From contig JBITNC010000001.1 of assembly GCA_050084985.1 (NCBI GenBank), positions 207,948,001 to 208,012,000 on the forward strand: a DNA stretch of 64,000 nt, given 5' to 3'. The notes under the pieces are model-generated. The model saw only the letters and a program-made list of their open reading frames with translations. It ran no database searches and was not told where the DNA came from. Both the position numbers and the translations under genes were made by a program. Below, in pieces: positions 1-10,963 of this stretch; the first letter of the stretch is position 1; each line of letters begins with the position of its first letter. Source of the DNA: Nageia nagi. Taxonomy: Eukaryota > Pinophyta.

Positions 1-610
1 ACATGTTTCTAAGTGGATATCCGAAGCACTCCTTCTTGAATGCATGACCTGACCAAATGCTGAAAAATATGTGACCTAAGCATGTGCTTGGAAATACACT
101 TCCTCATTTGGGAAAAAATTTTAACTTAGGAAAATATAATGGAAATCCTTTATTTTATACTTTTTGGTCCATTTTTTGAGGACAAATCCTTAGGTTGCAT
201 TATTTCATGCACATGCCTTACATACTCTTCTTGAAATGTGCAACCTAGTCATTTTTGAGGCATCTTATTCAAAACACATGACCTAACTAATTTTTTACTT
301 TTGGTCACCTATTTTAAGGACCATACTTCTTGTATACCTCTAAAAATAGGTGACCTTCTTATACTTATAATTTATTTTTGCTCCAATCGAGGTCAGATCT
401 CTAGTACTTCAATTTTTGATGAGATTTTATCGCTTACATATCTAGATTAGTCTCTTGAAATTACTAAAGACTTAGAACTATTATGTACTAGTTGAGTTCT
501 TTATTCTTTGGCCCATGTAGATTCTAGTCTAAAATTATGCAATTCTTCAAGGAATTTTTGGTCAATGCATGTTTCTTGCTTTTTTTGTATTCATATGTTG
601 AATGTATCAT
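1..610 (-). pseudogene. C-terminal part of antisense PMD-type ORF of element G (coiled coil)
   Basis: The reverse strand from about 611 down to 372 keeps one reading frame rich in Glu, Lys, Gln and Leu, broken only at positions where a Gln or Trp codon has become a stop. Pieces such as FLEELHNFRLESTWAKE and SSKIEVLE look like coiled coil. This frame runs directly on from the minus-strand plant mobile domain remnant at 20582-21789 once element A and one copy of its TCAT target repeat are ignored. I therefore read it as the tail of the same protein. Bases 1-370 probably hold more of the tail, but I can recognise nothing in them. The role is unknown; coiled coils usually mediate oligomerisation. 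Confidence 0.5.
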
Positions 611-1240
611 TTGCAAAAGTAGGATACCCAAATTTTATAAAAAATTATGAGGGATGTTGTAAAGTACAATAGATACCACTTGATCAAAATATGATTAACA
701 CACTATTTCCTTATATCACATATATAAGCAATTCATAAGCTAAATTAATATTCTATTTCACATAAACCTATGAGTCATAAGAATGTAATTGATTAACATT
801 TAAGAGTTTGTTAAAAATTTAGAATAAATTGGCCTTCTTCCTTTAGAATAAGGCTAGCTAATAACCATTACAAATTGTAAAATCTATAGTTTATTTAAAG
901 ATTATATATTTTTTAATTTTTGAAGAAATTAATACAAGCATATTTCATCCTACATTTTTGGAGTTCTATTTGTGAGTTTTATTGGAAGGAGGAGGGATCA
1001 CTCTAACCAATTGTAGTCTCTGATATTTATTATTGTGATTCAATATTTTATATTTTATGCTACAATATTTATTTAAATTTAATTGTGAGTATGTGTGATT
1101 TCTTTGAAAGAGTTTAGTTTGTTTCCAATATAAGTTAATTTTTTCATTATATCTATAACATTTAGAATAAAGTATCAACTACATATAACCTTAGGAAACC
1201 AACTTAAGATATGATAAAGTAAATGATGAATTGACACCCA
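611..1240 (+). repeat. 5' LTR of element A
   Basis: It aligns along its length with 19974-20577. The clearest shared stretch runs from about 725 to 1240 and includes the GGAAGGAGGAGG block and the end GACACCCA. Identity is weak in the first 100 bases, so the start (611, TG after the TCAT target site) is supported mainly by the target repeat. Promoter and polyadenylation signals would lie here but I cannot place them. Confidence 0.75.
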
Positions 1241-1247
1241 TAATTTT

Positions 1248-1265
1248 TAGTGTCATCTCTAGGGA
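1248..1265 (+). other. Degenerate primer-binding site of element A
   Basis: The bases TAGTGTCATCTCTAGGGA, 7 nt after the 5' LTR, align without gaps to the TGGCGCCGTTGCCGGGGA type of tRNA primer site common in Athila/Tat elements. Ten of 18 bases match and most of the mismatches are transitions. The reference motif is recalled from family knowledge. Confidence 0.45.
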
Positions 1266-1684
1266 ATATAGTTTCTCTCTTATGTGTAGTGAAAAGTAAC
1301 TAACTATTATAGAAGTGGAGTACTATCTCATTTGAACTAACTTGTCCTTAAGTGTTGGATAAAAAAAGCTCATTATACATTGGGAAATAAACAATGTTGG
1401 TTGAAACTATTTTTAGAAAATTTCATGATAGTACTATTGTCAAAGTCATATAAGAAATTATGTATAGCCATATTTTCTCAATTCTATGGTAATAGAGATT
1501 TAATGATAGTGATCCTATCTGAGTATTATGAATTTTGTTGAAATAACATTACATGGATAAGTATATATGTTAATCAATCTTTGTTTTCTTACAATTTAAG
1601 TGATCTAGAAAAATTAACTATCTTGTATTTTTATAAGAATTATTTAAAAAAAAAAATTAGTTATTTAAGTTTTGTATTTTCTTA

Positions 1685-2744
1685 GAATGGATGAATAGGA
1701 TTAGAGTCAAAAGAGGAAGATTAATTAGTAGAGGTAGAGGTAGAGCACAATAAAAACCCTTTAGAAAAGTACCCCTAAGCTAGGATCGAGTTCAAGATTC
1801 AATCAAGCCAATGTTGAAGAAGAAATTATTTTTGACCAAGTTATAGAATCATTTATTTCTACAAACTTGGAAGTATCATTTATTGAGAACGTTTTGTATT
1901 CAAATTATTTTGATAAAGTTGGAGTAGACATAAAGAGAAGTAGCAATTATAGTACTCCAGAAGAGCAATTTTTGGAAATAATTCCTGCAAAATTGACTAC
2001 CAAAAAGGTAGTAATATTTATAGAAATCATTTCATCTTTACCTAGGAATTTTTATTCAAGTGATATTGATTATGAATCAAAGAGAGAAGTAGTTAAAGGA
2101 CCATTCCATATTTTCTAGAGTTTAGGATCCTTTCCTTCAAATTTGAAAAATACCTTCATTAACCCTTTGGTAATAATATCAAGAGATATTGCAATTGGAA
2201 GTGTACCTCTAGGTGGTGCTACACTAGCTAGTAGAAACTTAACTTATCCAATTATAATCAACCAAAATACTCCTAGGTCATGATCAACCAATGAAATCTA
2301 TTTCACCATATATTTTGCCTAACTTAAGGGGTCTTCTTGGTGAAGACCTAGGTCAATTCCTATTCATGTTCAAGGTAATTTGTAGAACTTATGATTATGA
2401 AATTGATGCATATAAATTGAATCTTTTTCCATCAATTTTTAAGGATAATGTAATTATATGGTTCATGGGATAAGTTGTTGATTACATTACTAATTGGAAA
2501 ATATAGAAAAAGTATTTCTAGATAAGTATCAAGAGTATTACAGAGTGAAGGATTAGAAAAATGAATTGTTCAAAATCAAAAAAGGTGAAGAAGAAAGTTT
2601 GTAATAATACTTGGATATATTTTTATTTTTCTATAAAAGGGTAGATAATGTTGTTAACCAAGAATTTTAAAACACTATCTTTTTGAGGGGTTTGATAGAC
2701 TCTTCATTGGATGTATTAAATGTAATAAGAAAAGGCAATATAAG
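1685..2744 (+). pseudogene. gag of element A, first part
   Basis: Gag builds the virus-like particle of the retrotransposon. The segment 2291-2473 reads LPNLRGLLGEDLGQFLF and ends in WFMG, the hallmark N-terminal Gag core of Athila/Tat elements (LPxFHGLxGEDPxxxL...LFPxxLxxxAxxWFMGL). An upstream open stretch, 1867-2118 (83 codons), is likely the Gag N-terminal region but has no recognisable motif. Several stops and frameshifts interrupt the frame. At 2745 the sequence is cut by element B and resumes at 10964 after the near-duplicate ATAAG/ATAAA. Confidence 0.75.
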
Positions 2745-3460
2745 TGTAGACCTCAAATGTGCAATTATTAATTAACATAAATAAATAAATGGTCTAAAAA
2801 TATATAGTTATTATACAATGATATGCTCTATATCATACTCCAAAAATTATACATGAAATATATAAACTTGATATATAGTGAGCTAGTAGAAAATATTTGT
2901 ACAATCCCTAAAGTAGAGCAATAATAAATCTTCAAAGGATTGGGATTGGACTTCAAATGAACTCATAATAGATATTTGTAAGAGTGAAATAATAATTCAT
3001 TCCCCAAAATTTGGACCTATTGATTTAGAAGGTGTATGCCATTAGATGCATGAGAGCGATACACTATTGGTTGCATGGAGCTAGATTTTTTGTGTTGCAT
3101 GCAAAAGAGAGAGAAAGTTTAGAGTTTAGAGGATAAAAAATTTCTCAAGATAGGTGGTATCAAGAGACATTGTAAGTTTGATGTTTTGGAAAACCACCAA
3201 TCAAAGAGATCCTATGGGATGTCAACCTTCAACTCCCATATTTATAACTTGCAAGAAAATAAAAAAGGAGTGAAAGCCAACACATAGCAATAACAATAAT
3301 ATTTTCTATATTCAAGATAATTTAAAATATAAACCATGGTATATGATATTGCATTATAATAAAAAAATTATATGGATATATGTATTACTACCATTTAATC
3401 ATTTAATGATTTTAAATATGATTTATTAAATAAATAATAAATCATTTTTAGGCATCTACA
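2745..3460 (-). repeat. 3' LTR of element B (left copy)
   Basis: It pairs with 10308-10963. It starts TGTAGA and ends TCTACA, giving a 6-bp inverted terminus. Shared landmarks are the GGATTGGGATTGGA stretch near 2938, the block just before GGTGGTATCAAGAGAC and the end AATCATTTTTAGGCATC. The right copy is 60 bp shorter, mainly through loss of the region around 3190-3240. Confidence 0.85.
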
Positions 3461-3478
3461 TTTTACCCCTCTTTGGAT
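3461..3478 (-). other. Polypurine tract of element B
   Basis: On the minus strand the bases before the LTR read CCAAAGAGGGGTAAAA, a polypurine tract that would prime plus-strand DNA synthesis. The same AAAGAGGGGCAAA-type tract adjoins the matching LTR of element C. This tract fixes the orientation of B. Confidence 0.7.
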
Positions 3479-5559
3479 ATGTAATGAGAAGCATTGAAAT
3501 TGCATAATCCAAAGAAGTTTAGAGAAGAGAAAAATTTTCAATAGTAAAGTTGAATTCCTTATTTTGATCAATATGCTAATTATGGTATGTTATTTTCCCC
3601 TTTTTGGTCTTGGTTTCCCCTAGCTCATGCTACGTCAAGTAAGCAAGCTAAAAATAGGACTCCCTCTATAAGGTGAGTGGTGTATACCAATCCTACTCAC
3701 CTAGATAATACCATGATATATATGTAGACTACTATGATATAAAACTCATAGTATATGAAGAGAAAGCACATGAGGTCCTCTTTAATGCCCCAAGCTCATA
3801 TCAATGTTGATTACCAAGTTGTTGAGAACTTTTAATGACTTAATCTTGAAATATCCTATGAAAATGAGAGAGTTTCTCATGGAAAGACCATCACTTTTAA
3901 ATAATTATTAGTAGAATATATAACAATATCATTCACTTTTAATTAATATACTTGACATTTAGTTAATCATTAGACTTGTATTATAGTATTTATATGAGTT
4001 TTTAAGTGAACCCATGCCATTGATAGCATGGAATGACTAAAATTTTCCCATCATGTATTCAACAACTTTACTCAATATCAATAAAATATTGCAAATACAT
4101 GAAATAATTGCATCAATAAGTAGATATTCAATGAAATTTCAATATACCCCAATTACAAATAATTTGTAACAATTGAACACCATTGGCACTATGAGAGTTT
4201 CCATATTAAGTGCAGAAATTTGAAACATATTCAATTGATGACAATCCATATCATTTCATGATGCTACATAAATGAAACAACATTGTCCTTTACCATAAAA
4301 TTTTTAAGATAAAGCATGAATTAGCAATATTTGACTATTTATTCAATTTGTCTATGTAGTATGCATAAAATAGAAAGAGACATCATTTCAAGCCTTTAAT
4401 AATATGTAAGCATAATAATCATTTGAAAGTACTTGTAATTTTATCTTTTGTATACCACTAATGACACTCGAATGAATGAATTGATTTTTCAAAAAAATAG
4501 TACATTCAATTAGCAATGAAATAGAAATTTTTAAGTATATACCACTCAAAAGCCATTCATATTTTCAAAAATGAAAAATTGGCATACAATTTTAATCAAA
4601 TTGGGTTTCAGTAATAAAATTGTATCATTTGCAATGATCCAAAATTCATGATATTTAGCTTATATAATCTAAGGTAATAAGAATTAGATAATAATATTTG
4701 GAATTTTTATTAAATTGACATAATCTATGTTATTGGTAGTATCCATTTAAAATAGATAAATTTATATAATGGAAAATGAATAATTTGCAAGAAAATATAC
4801 AATATAAACTAGGCAAAGGAATGATTTTACCCTATGTGATTGATGAGCATTGAATTAAAGATCAATTTTTCTAAAAGCATACCATTAGTAGTGTGAAAGT
4901 AGCAAAATTAATGTCTAAAAAGGAACTATGGCCTTGTAAAATAACCTTAAGCAAAATACATATACAAAATAATGTTTTCAAGTACTTATTAGCCAATCGA
5001 ATGTTCCTTAGGGGTTGTGAAAAAAGAGGAATATAAGAATGATGTTTTGATTTTTTCATTTTATTTTTATTGTCATTCACTCATCTCATTATCTAAGGTA
5101 GCAGAACTATGGAAATGGTGAACCTAATGGATTTTGGTAATTTATAGTGATTTGTGCACTCTATCTCTATGGATTTCACTTAGTGTGGTTGATTCTTTCC
5201 CCTAGCTATTTGTTGGAATCAATATTGATCATTCAAATTACCTTGTTAACCATTTCTTTTACCTTATATATTTCTCCATAATGGATGATGGTTGGAGAGG
5301 AATAAAATGTCCTTTAATTGAATGATAATACCACATAGCTTAATACCTAGAAACCCTCCTTTTTAAACACATGGTACTTACCTTGCCTTTATCATTTACT
5401 TATCATGTTTTATTGCAAGTTTAATTTACATCCTCCATATTAGTTGATGTTTCTATTATTTAAATTTTCTTTATTTTATTTATCTTTTTGAGTTTGAGCT
5501 TAGTGTATTCATTTTTACTCCTTGCAAGAATGCAAGGTTTTTATCTAGGGTGGACCTAT
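3479..5559. other. Non-coding 3' region of element B
   Basis: There is no convincing coding frame in about 2.1 kb. The part near 4250-4345 is strongly similar to 46161-46265 in element C, including a run of nearly 30 identical bases (starting ACCATAAAATTTTTAAG). 3645-3920 resembles 45660-45960 of C (shared words CACCTAGATAATAC and ACTACTATGATA). This common non-coding DNA ties B and C together. The open stretch at 4871-5080 on the minus strand has no family signature. Confidence 0.6.
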
Positions 5560-7310
5560 GTCCATAACATCTTTGGAGAAATGATATACTTGGTAGAGGA
5601 AAAACCATGAGGATGACATCTTGTTGGTCTAGTTTGGTTGATTTGGCTATTACTAGGCATATCCTATAAGATTTTCCTTTACTAATAGTGCTTGGAGAGC
5701 ATTAGGATCCATACTGTAACACATTTCACCTACCTCTAGGTGAAATGACTATCACACTCTTTTATATGTATCCCATATGGGGGATCCCCATTATAGAGAG
5801 GCTAGTACACTAGAAAGAGGTGAAGGATAACAATATCTATGAGCATCTAGCACTATGGTTGACCAAAGAGGTAGACCATGACTAGGAGTATCATGCTACC
5901 AAATATTTAAGGCTCCATATAGCTACCATCATATCCACTTATTTATTTCCATATAAGTGTAGCTCTTTATTCATGATTTGATTAGTTTGGGTTGTTTAGG
6001 AGATATGTGCATGAGGCACATGGTTTGTGTGGGCTCCTTTGGTTTTGATCAAGTTTTATAGAGATTTGTATAATTTCATGAGCATTGAAAAGTTCAATGT
6101 CATAGTGGTACACATAGGCCTACTATAAAATTAGGCCTATGAGAATATTATTATTGTTTGATCAGTTAGATTATAGAGGTGTCAAGAGAACCTAGGTGAC
6201 ATCACATTGACCTATTAGGTGTTAAGGGCCTGTGGGCATAAATACCCACACTTGTTAGAGATTAGGAGGAGAGAGCTCAATGGGTTATAGGAGGAGGACC
6301 TTATGTGGGTCTCTAATGCAAATTTTTTATGGGATGATGATGCCCACCAACTAGCTTAGATTCATTAGGAATACTTCCTCCAAACTAGGAGGAAGGTGGT
6401 GGAGCCATGCTATCCCCATCAAGTTTTGAGATAGTTTAGGATCCAACAAAGGAATCTTAAGTTCCCACCTATTATTGATGATACATCATATAGAGAGATA
6501 CACGTATAGGATCATAGGTTATCCCATATTAGAGGCTTTCCTAGGAGGAGCCCAAGGTTCCTGATGTGATGATTGATGTTTCCATGGCACTAAGGGTAGT
6601 TCAAGGAAATGTTGCATGGTGGCAAGGTATCCATCTAGCCATATTAGTCATGGAAAAGGATGAGTAGGAGGAGGAGGTAGTAGCCAATGAGGGGTCCTTA
6701 GTTGATGAACCATACTAATCAATAATTTGATGCATGATATTCCCATATAGGAGGGAGAAGCAGCACCAAGGTTGGCTATGCTAGCTGAGGCTATGCCAAT
6801 AGTGGCATGAAGTAAAATAATAATCACATACTCAATTTTAAAATTTTATATATGATTAGAGAACTAATAATGCACTCATTAGTTTTAGGAGATGCTAATA
6901 CATGGGTGGTGACCCTTAAGGTTGATATCGATAGGCTCAAGACTTTCAAGGGATAGATAATAGCCCTATAGGCCATAGTGATAACTAGAGATGCATAGAT
7001 TATTCTATTGGAGCAATCTATAAAGAGGTTGTAAGATAGGGTGAACATGCCTCCACTAAATGAGTAGTGAACTTTCAAACAAAGCCTCATAAATAAGATA
7101 AAGAGGAAGGAAAGTGACATCATGACACTTTGAGGTAAGTATGAGAGGGCTAAGGTTTTTTTTTCCACTCAAGGAATCAACACACGTGTTGTGTTAGGTG
7201 GAGTATCAATATCAAGAGCTAACAAGAGTAGCCATAGAGTTAGGCAAGGGATTAGTGATGTTGCTAGTAGTGGTAGTAGTGCCCACTTATAGCTAGGATA
7301 TGGACTTAGT
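5560..7310 (+). pseudogene. Plant mobile domain (PMD) ORF, antisense within element B
   Basis: Positions 5718-5759 encode NTFHLPLGEMTITL, the hallmark of the plant mobile domain (family form TxTFHLPxGEMTxTLxDV). At about 5860-5980 a second conserved block reads WLTKEVDHD*EYHATKYL and continues to STYLFPYKCSSLF, in another frame. 6887-7160 reads as a charged heptad-like segment with VDIDRLKTFKG, LEQSIKRL and KIKRKESDIM, interrupted by TAG where Gln is expected, and is probably a coiled coil. PMD proteins such as MAIN/MAIL act in the nucleus in silencing and genome stability; transposon-borne copies have no settled role. The frame is opposite to B's gag and starts about 2.1 kb from the 3' LTR, the same arrangement as in element G. 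Confidence 0.7.
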
Positions 7311-7318
7311 TCCAGCCC

Positions 7319-7320
<2 letters not shown>

Positions 7321-7349
<29 letters not shown>
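7321..7349. repeat. (TA)n microsatellite
   Basis: About 14 perfect TA units, immediately after the end of the PMD/coiled-coil frame of element B. Confidence 0.95.
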
Positions 7350-7351
<2 letters not shown>

Positions 7352-8329
7352 ATCTTTTTAGCTTAAAATTATGTTAAATGTGTTTACTTTTATTTCCTTT
7401 ATGTATGAATGTGAATGGCTTATTTTATTGTTGTACAATGTGTTTGAGTTAAGCTTTGAATTACAAAGTATAATTTTCAATAATATAAGTAATCAACCAT
7501 CCACTAAAGAATAATGCATGCAAATTTAATCAATAATGAATTTGTAAGATAACTTTAAACAAACATCAATCCAATTACACCTTTTTAACCATGACTAAGT
7601 ACATGAAATTGATAAGTAATAATGAAATAAATAATCAAATATTAAATACAAATATCAAGGTACCAAGTGAATCAATCAAAAAACCATTATGAATTTTTTC
7701 TATTTAATGAAGTTAATTTTAAGTTTTGTCCATTTTAATGAATCAAAAATGTAATGAGGATAAGTAAAATACTATCCTTTTTAATTCTATTCTTAGAAAT
7801 GCATGCTGTTAATGGCCTAAAAATAGATAGAATACCACTAGCTACATGGGATTCAAGAACCACAATAGAAAAATAAAGAAATAGTGAAAGAATAATTTCC
7901 AAATGAATGAAAAAGATAATAAGAAAATACATACCATGAACAATAATTCATAATGGACAATCAAAGAAACAACCTACCTAATGTACACTACTTGTTACAA
8001 TTTTTACATTTTAAGCAATGATTTTGGGAACCTAGGATGATTTGGCAACCTAGACACACTTTGTAGATGCAGGAATGAAAAAGAGGAACTTTATGTAATC
8101 AATATTTCAAATAGTGGGTAGTGTACACATAGTCATGCACATTGTGAATGAAATTAATTTCCATTGCTTTTCCACCACTCTTTAATTTTCTAGTTTTGCA
8201 CCCTTTTTTTTAGCAAAATAATAATTAAAAAATGTGAAGTACACATCATGATAATTTAATATTTTGGTTGTGAATATGGTAGGGGATTTATGAACACCCT
8301 CAACTATCCATTATTAGGGTGAATAGATT
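7350..8329. other. Element B interior, no gene recognised
   Basis: A+T-rich spacer between the PMD frame and the C-terminal end of gag. No RT, integrase or protease motif was seen on either strand. The short open stretch at 7735-7932 (minus) is hydrophobic with no recognisable family and may be chance. Confidence 0.5.
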
Positions 8330-10290
8330 CATCATCTGCAGTAGTGTTATCATCCATTCTGATTGCCTTCTTGTTAATGAAATCCTAAATAATATTTCTT
8401 AGAACCCTATAATTTCTTATTAGGTATCTTATTATCCTATGATAATTACAAAATTATTAATATACAAAATTTTTAGGCACACCATTAGGAAATTTAGGTG
8501 ATTTTATTAGTAGTTTGTTTCCATATTTTCACAAAATTAGATAAATATTGATTAGGTAATTATTTAAATTGAACCTTTTTAGTAATATTGTATTTAAAGT
8601 AATACAAAAATTGATGTATAAAATCTTCATATTTATCAATGATCTTTTTAGGAAGAAGGAAATACTATTTAAATACATCATCTTTTAAACTATGTGAAAA
8701 TAACTTAGTAAGAAAATCTTTATCATGCATATTTTCCATAGTTTCTTCTTGAAATTTTCTAACTTGCATATTAGGATATTAAAAACCATCAAAATTTATA
8801 AATTTAATATTATTTTTATAAGTAAACACTTTAGAAATAATGATATCAATCAAAGGCCTTTTTAAGCAAAATAAGAAATTTTCATCATCAGTAAGCAATT
8901 CATTTTCTAGTTTGTTTATCCTTTCTATAGTTGTTTGATTTTGAACAATAGGTACATTAGCTATTGGAGGTGGTGGAGGGATTTGAGATGGAACATTGGT
9001 TGTATTTTAGATCTCATTTTCTTTAAGTGAAACAAATGGTCCAATTTTGTTTACCCTTTCATGTTCAATTTTATTAAGTAATTTTATCATAAATGTTAAT
9101 TATTTCTCATAAGGATATGGAGGTGGTGGAGGGATTTGATATGGAACATTGGTTGTATTTTAGATCTCATTTTCTTTAAGTGAAACAAATGGTCCAATTT
9201 TGTTTACCTTTCATGTTCAATTTTATTAAGTAATTTTATCATAAATGCTAATTATTTCTCATAAGGATATGTATGAAAGGGTGTGGTTTCTTGAGTATAA
9301 TGAAGGATTATAATTTTAATATTATGCTTTTCTAATGACCAATTAGGATTATGGTTATAAGAATTATTAATAATATTAAGAACTTATTCTCTATATTTTG
9401 AATCAGGATCTTCATTTTGTAAAATGTCTTTACCTTTAGAAAGCATACTTATTTTAAAGGGGTTAGGTTTGAGAATAAGGTATTCATAATCTTCATCTTC
9501 ACTTTCTATGCCATCATCCTTAACATTTAATTTTCTTAGGGGTTTTGAAATATATTTAATTCATTCAAGAGGAGTTTTTGTATCATCTTCATTCATGCTA
9601 ATGGTGGCATGTTTGTAGGGTGGCACACCATTAGTGATATTTAGATTGATAGTAGAAACCCTTTGTATTATCAAACCTACATTCTGATAAGAAAATGAAC
9701 TATTTGATGATTATGAAGTTACAAAGTTTTATTATAATAGCTCATAATTTGTTAGAATATCAATAAGAGTTTCAATATTGTGAGGAAAAAGTATTCCAAT
9801 TTTTCTCTATTAGATAGCAATACCTTAATAGATCGAATATGGCTAGGAGTTCTATCTAATTCTTTAACTTTAGTATTATCATCGAAAGTATCTTCATGAC
9901 TATTCAAAATTACAATTTAAAATATATAATGTTCAATATTTGTATCAAATCAATGGGAAGTTTCACCAATAATATCCATTATCTTACTAGAGCCCATAGA
10001 ATTAGTATCACTATGTGTATCATGGTTACCAAGGTGAGATTCTTATAGAGGTAAGTTAGGCTTATTCCTAACACTTTTTTGAATATGATGAAAATTAACC
10101 TTACCCCTAGAAATCTTAGGTTTCTCTATAGTTAAATCCATTTTTGAAACATAGATAGAACAAACCCTAGTTTTATCATTTTCTCTAGTTACTATTCAAA
10201 GAGATTTAGGTAGAGGAATGAATAATAGCAACAATGGATTCATGAATTCTCAATAAGGATTTCCTAGATGGAGATCTAGGTGTGCAAGAA
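8330..10290 (-). pseudogene. gag of element B (Tat-lineage type)
   Basis: Read leftward from the 5' LTR. The N-terminal region (10.29 to about 9.3 kb) is low-complexity. At 9.27-8.95 kb lies a proline-rich segment with runs of five Pro, duplicated once. The Gag core follows at about 8.80-8.50 kb with FDGF*YPNMQVRKFQEE, MHDKDFLTKLFSHSLKDD, a WYF position mutated to *YF, LPKKIIDKYEDFIHQFL and FKYNITKK. This is the usual Tat-type order: FDGxxNPxxHxRxFxE, then SLKDxAxxWYxxLP, then SIxxWxxLxxxFxxxF. Stops and a frameshift make it a pseudogene. It is the only structural gene seen in B. Confidence 0.7.
8966..9270. repeat. Near-perfect 153-bp tandem duplication in gag of B
   Basis: 8966-9118 and 9119-9270 differ at only a few positions (for example GAGATGG/GATATGG, one missing C, GTTAATT/GCTAATT). 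The unit encodes the Pro-rich PPPPP segment plus about 40 residues. It is far better conserved than the rest of the element, so the duplication is younger than most of the decay. Confidence 0.9.
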
Positions 10291-10307
10291 TATCAAGTTC
10301 ACTAAAA
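10291..10307 (-). other. Primer-binding site of element B
   Basis: On the minus strand the bases after the 5' LTR read TTTTAGTGAACTTGATA. The same site in element C is TTTTGGTGAACCCTGATT, so B has a C-to-T-decayed version. The TGG start two bases from the LTR is as expected for a tRNA primer site. I cannot name the tRNA. Confidence 0.5.
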
Positions 10308-10963
10308 TGTAGAATTATAAATGTGTAATTATTAATTAACATAAATAAATAAATGGTCTATGAATATACAATGATTATACAATGATATGCTCTATACTAG
10401 ACTACAACAAATATACATGAAATACATAAACCTAATACAAAGTGAGCTAGTAAAAAAATGTGTACAATCTCCAACATGGAGAAAAAATAAATATTCATAG
10501 GATTGGGATAGAACTTTAGATGAACTCATAATAGATATTTGCAAGAGTGAAGCAATGAGTCATTTCGCAAAATATGGACCTCCTAATCTAGAAGGTGCAT
10601 GCCATTGGTTGCATGAGAGAGGTACACTATTGGCTAAATAGAGCTATATTTTTCATGTTGTGTGCAAAAGAGAGAGAGAGTTTAGAGCTTAGAGCATAAC
10701 AAATTTCTCATGATAGGTGGTATCAAAAGACACCATAAGTTTGATGTTTGGGAAAAAAGGAAATAAAAATGAGTGAAAGTTGACACATAGCAATAAAAAT
10801 AATATTTTATATATTCAAGATAATTTAAAATATAAACCATGGTATATGATATTACATTGTAATAACAATTTTATTTTAATTTATGTATTATTACCATTTA
10901 ATCATTTAATGAGTCTAATTATGATTTATTAAATAAACAATAATTCATTTTTAGGTGTATATA
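10308..10963 (-). repeat. 5' LTR of element B (right copy)
   Basis: Partner of 2745-3460. It starts TGTAGA on the plus strand and its right end has decayed from TCTACA to TATATA. It is followed by ATAAA, matching ATAAG before the left LTR, and then by the continuation of gag of element A. Confidence 0.85.

Larger units (their letters stand above)
2745..10963 (-). mobile_element. Element B: gag-bearing, pol-less LTR element with antisense PMD ORF, inserted in gag of A
   Basis: LTRs of 716 and 656 bp at 2745-3460 and 10308-10963 have TGTAGA...TCTACA-type ends. The target duplication is ATAAG (2740-2744) against ATAAA (10964-10968). Orientation is minus: a purine-rich tract adjoins the left LTR, a TGG-type primer site adjoins the right LTR, and a Gag frame reads leftward from about 10.29 kb. 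No RT, RNase H or integrase motif was seen in the 6.8-kb interior. That matches the non-autonomous class described as terminal-repeat retrotransposons with GAG (TR-GAG) or LARD. A plus-strand PMD frame lies at 5560-7310, antisense to gag. Element C and the solo LTR at 30721 are the same or a sister family. Confidence 0.85.

Noticed and set aside
6824-7168. 114-codon minus-strand open frame
   Set aside because: Hydrophobic composition and exact opposition to the plus-strand coiled-coil part of the PMD frame; it is a reverse shadow.
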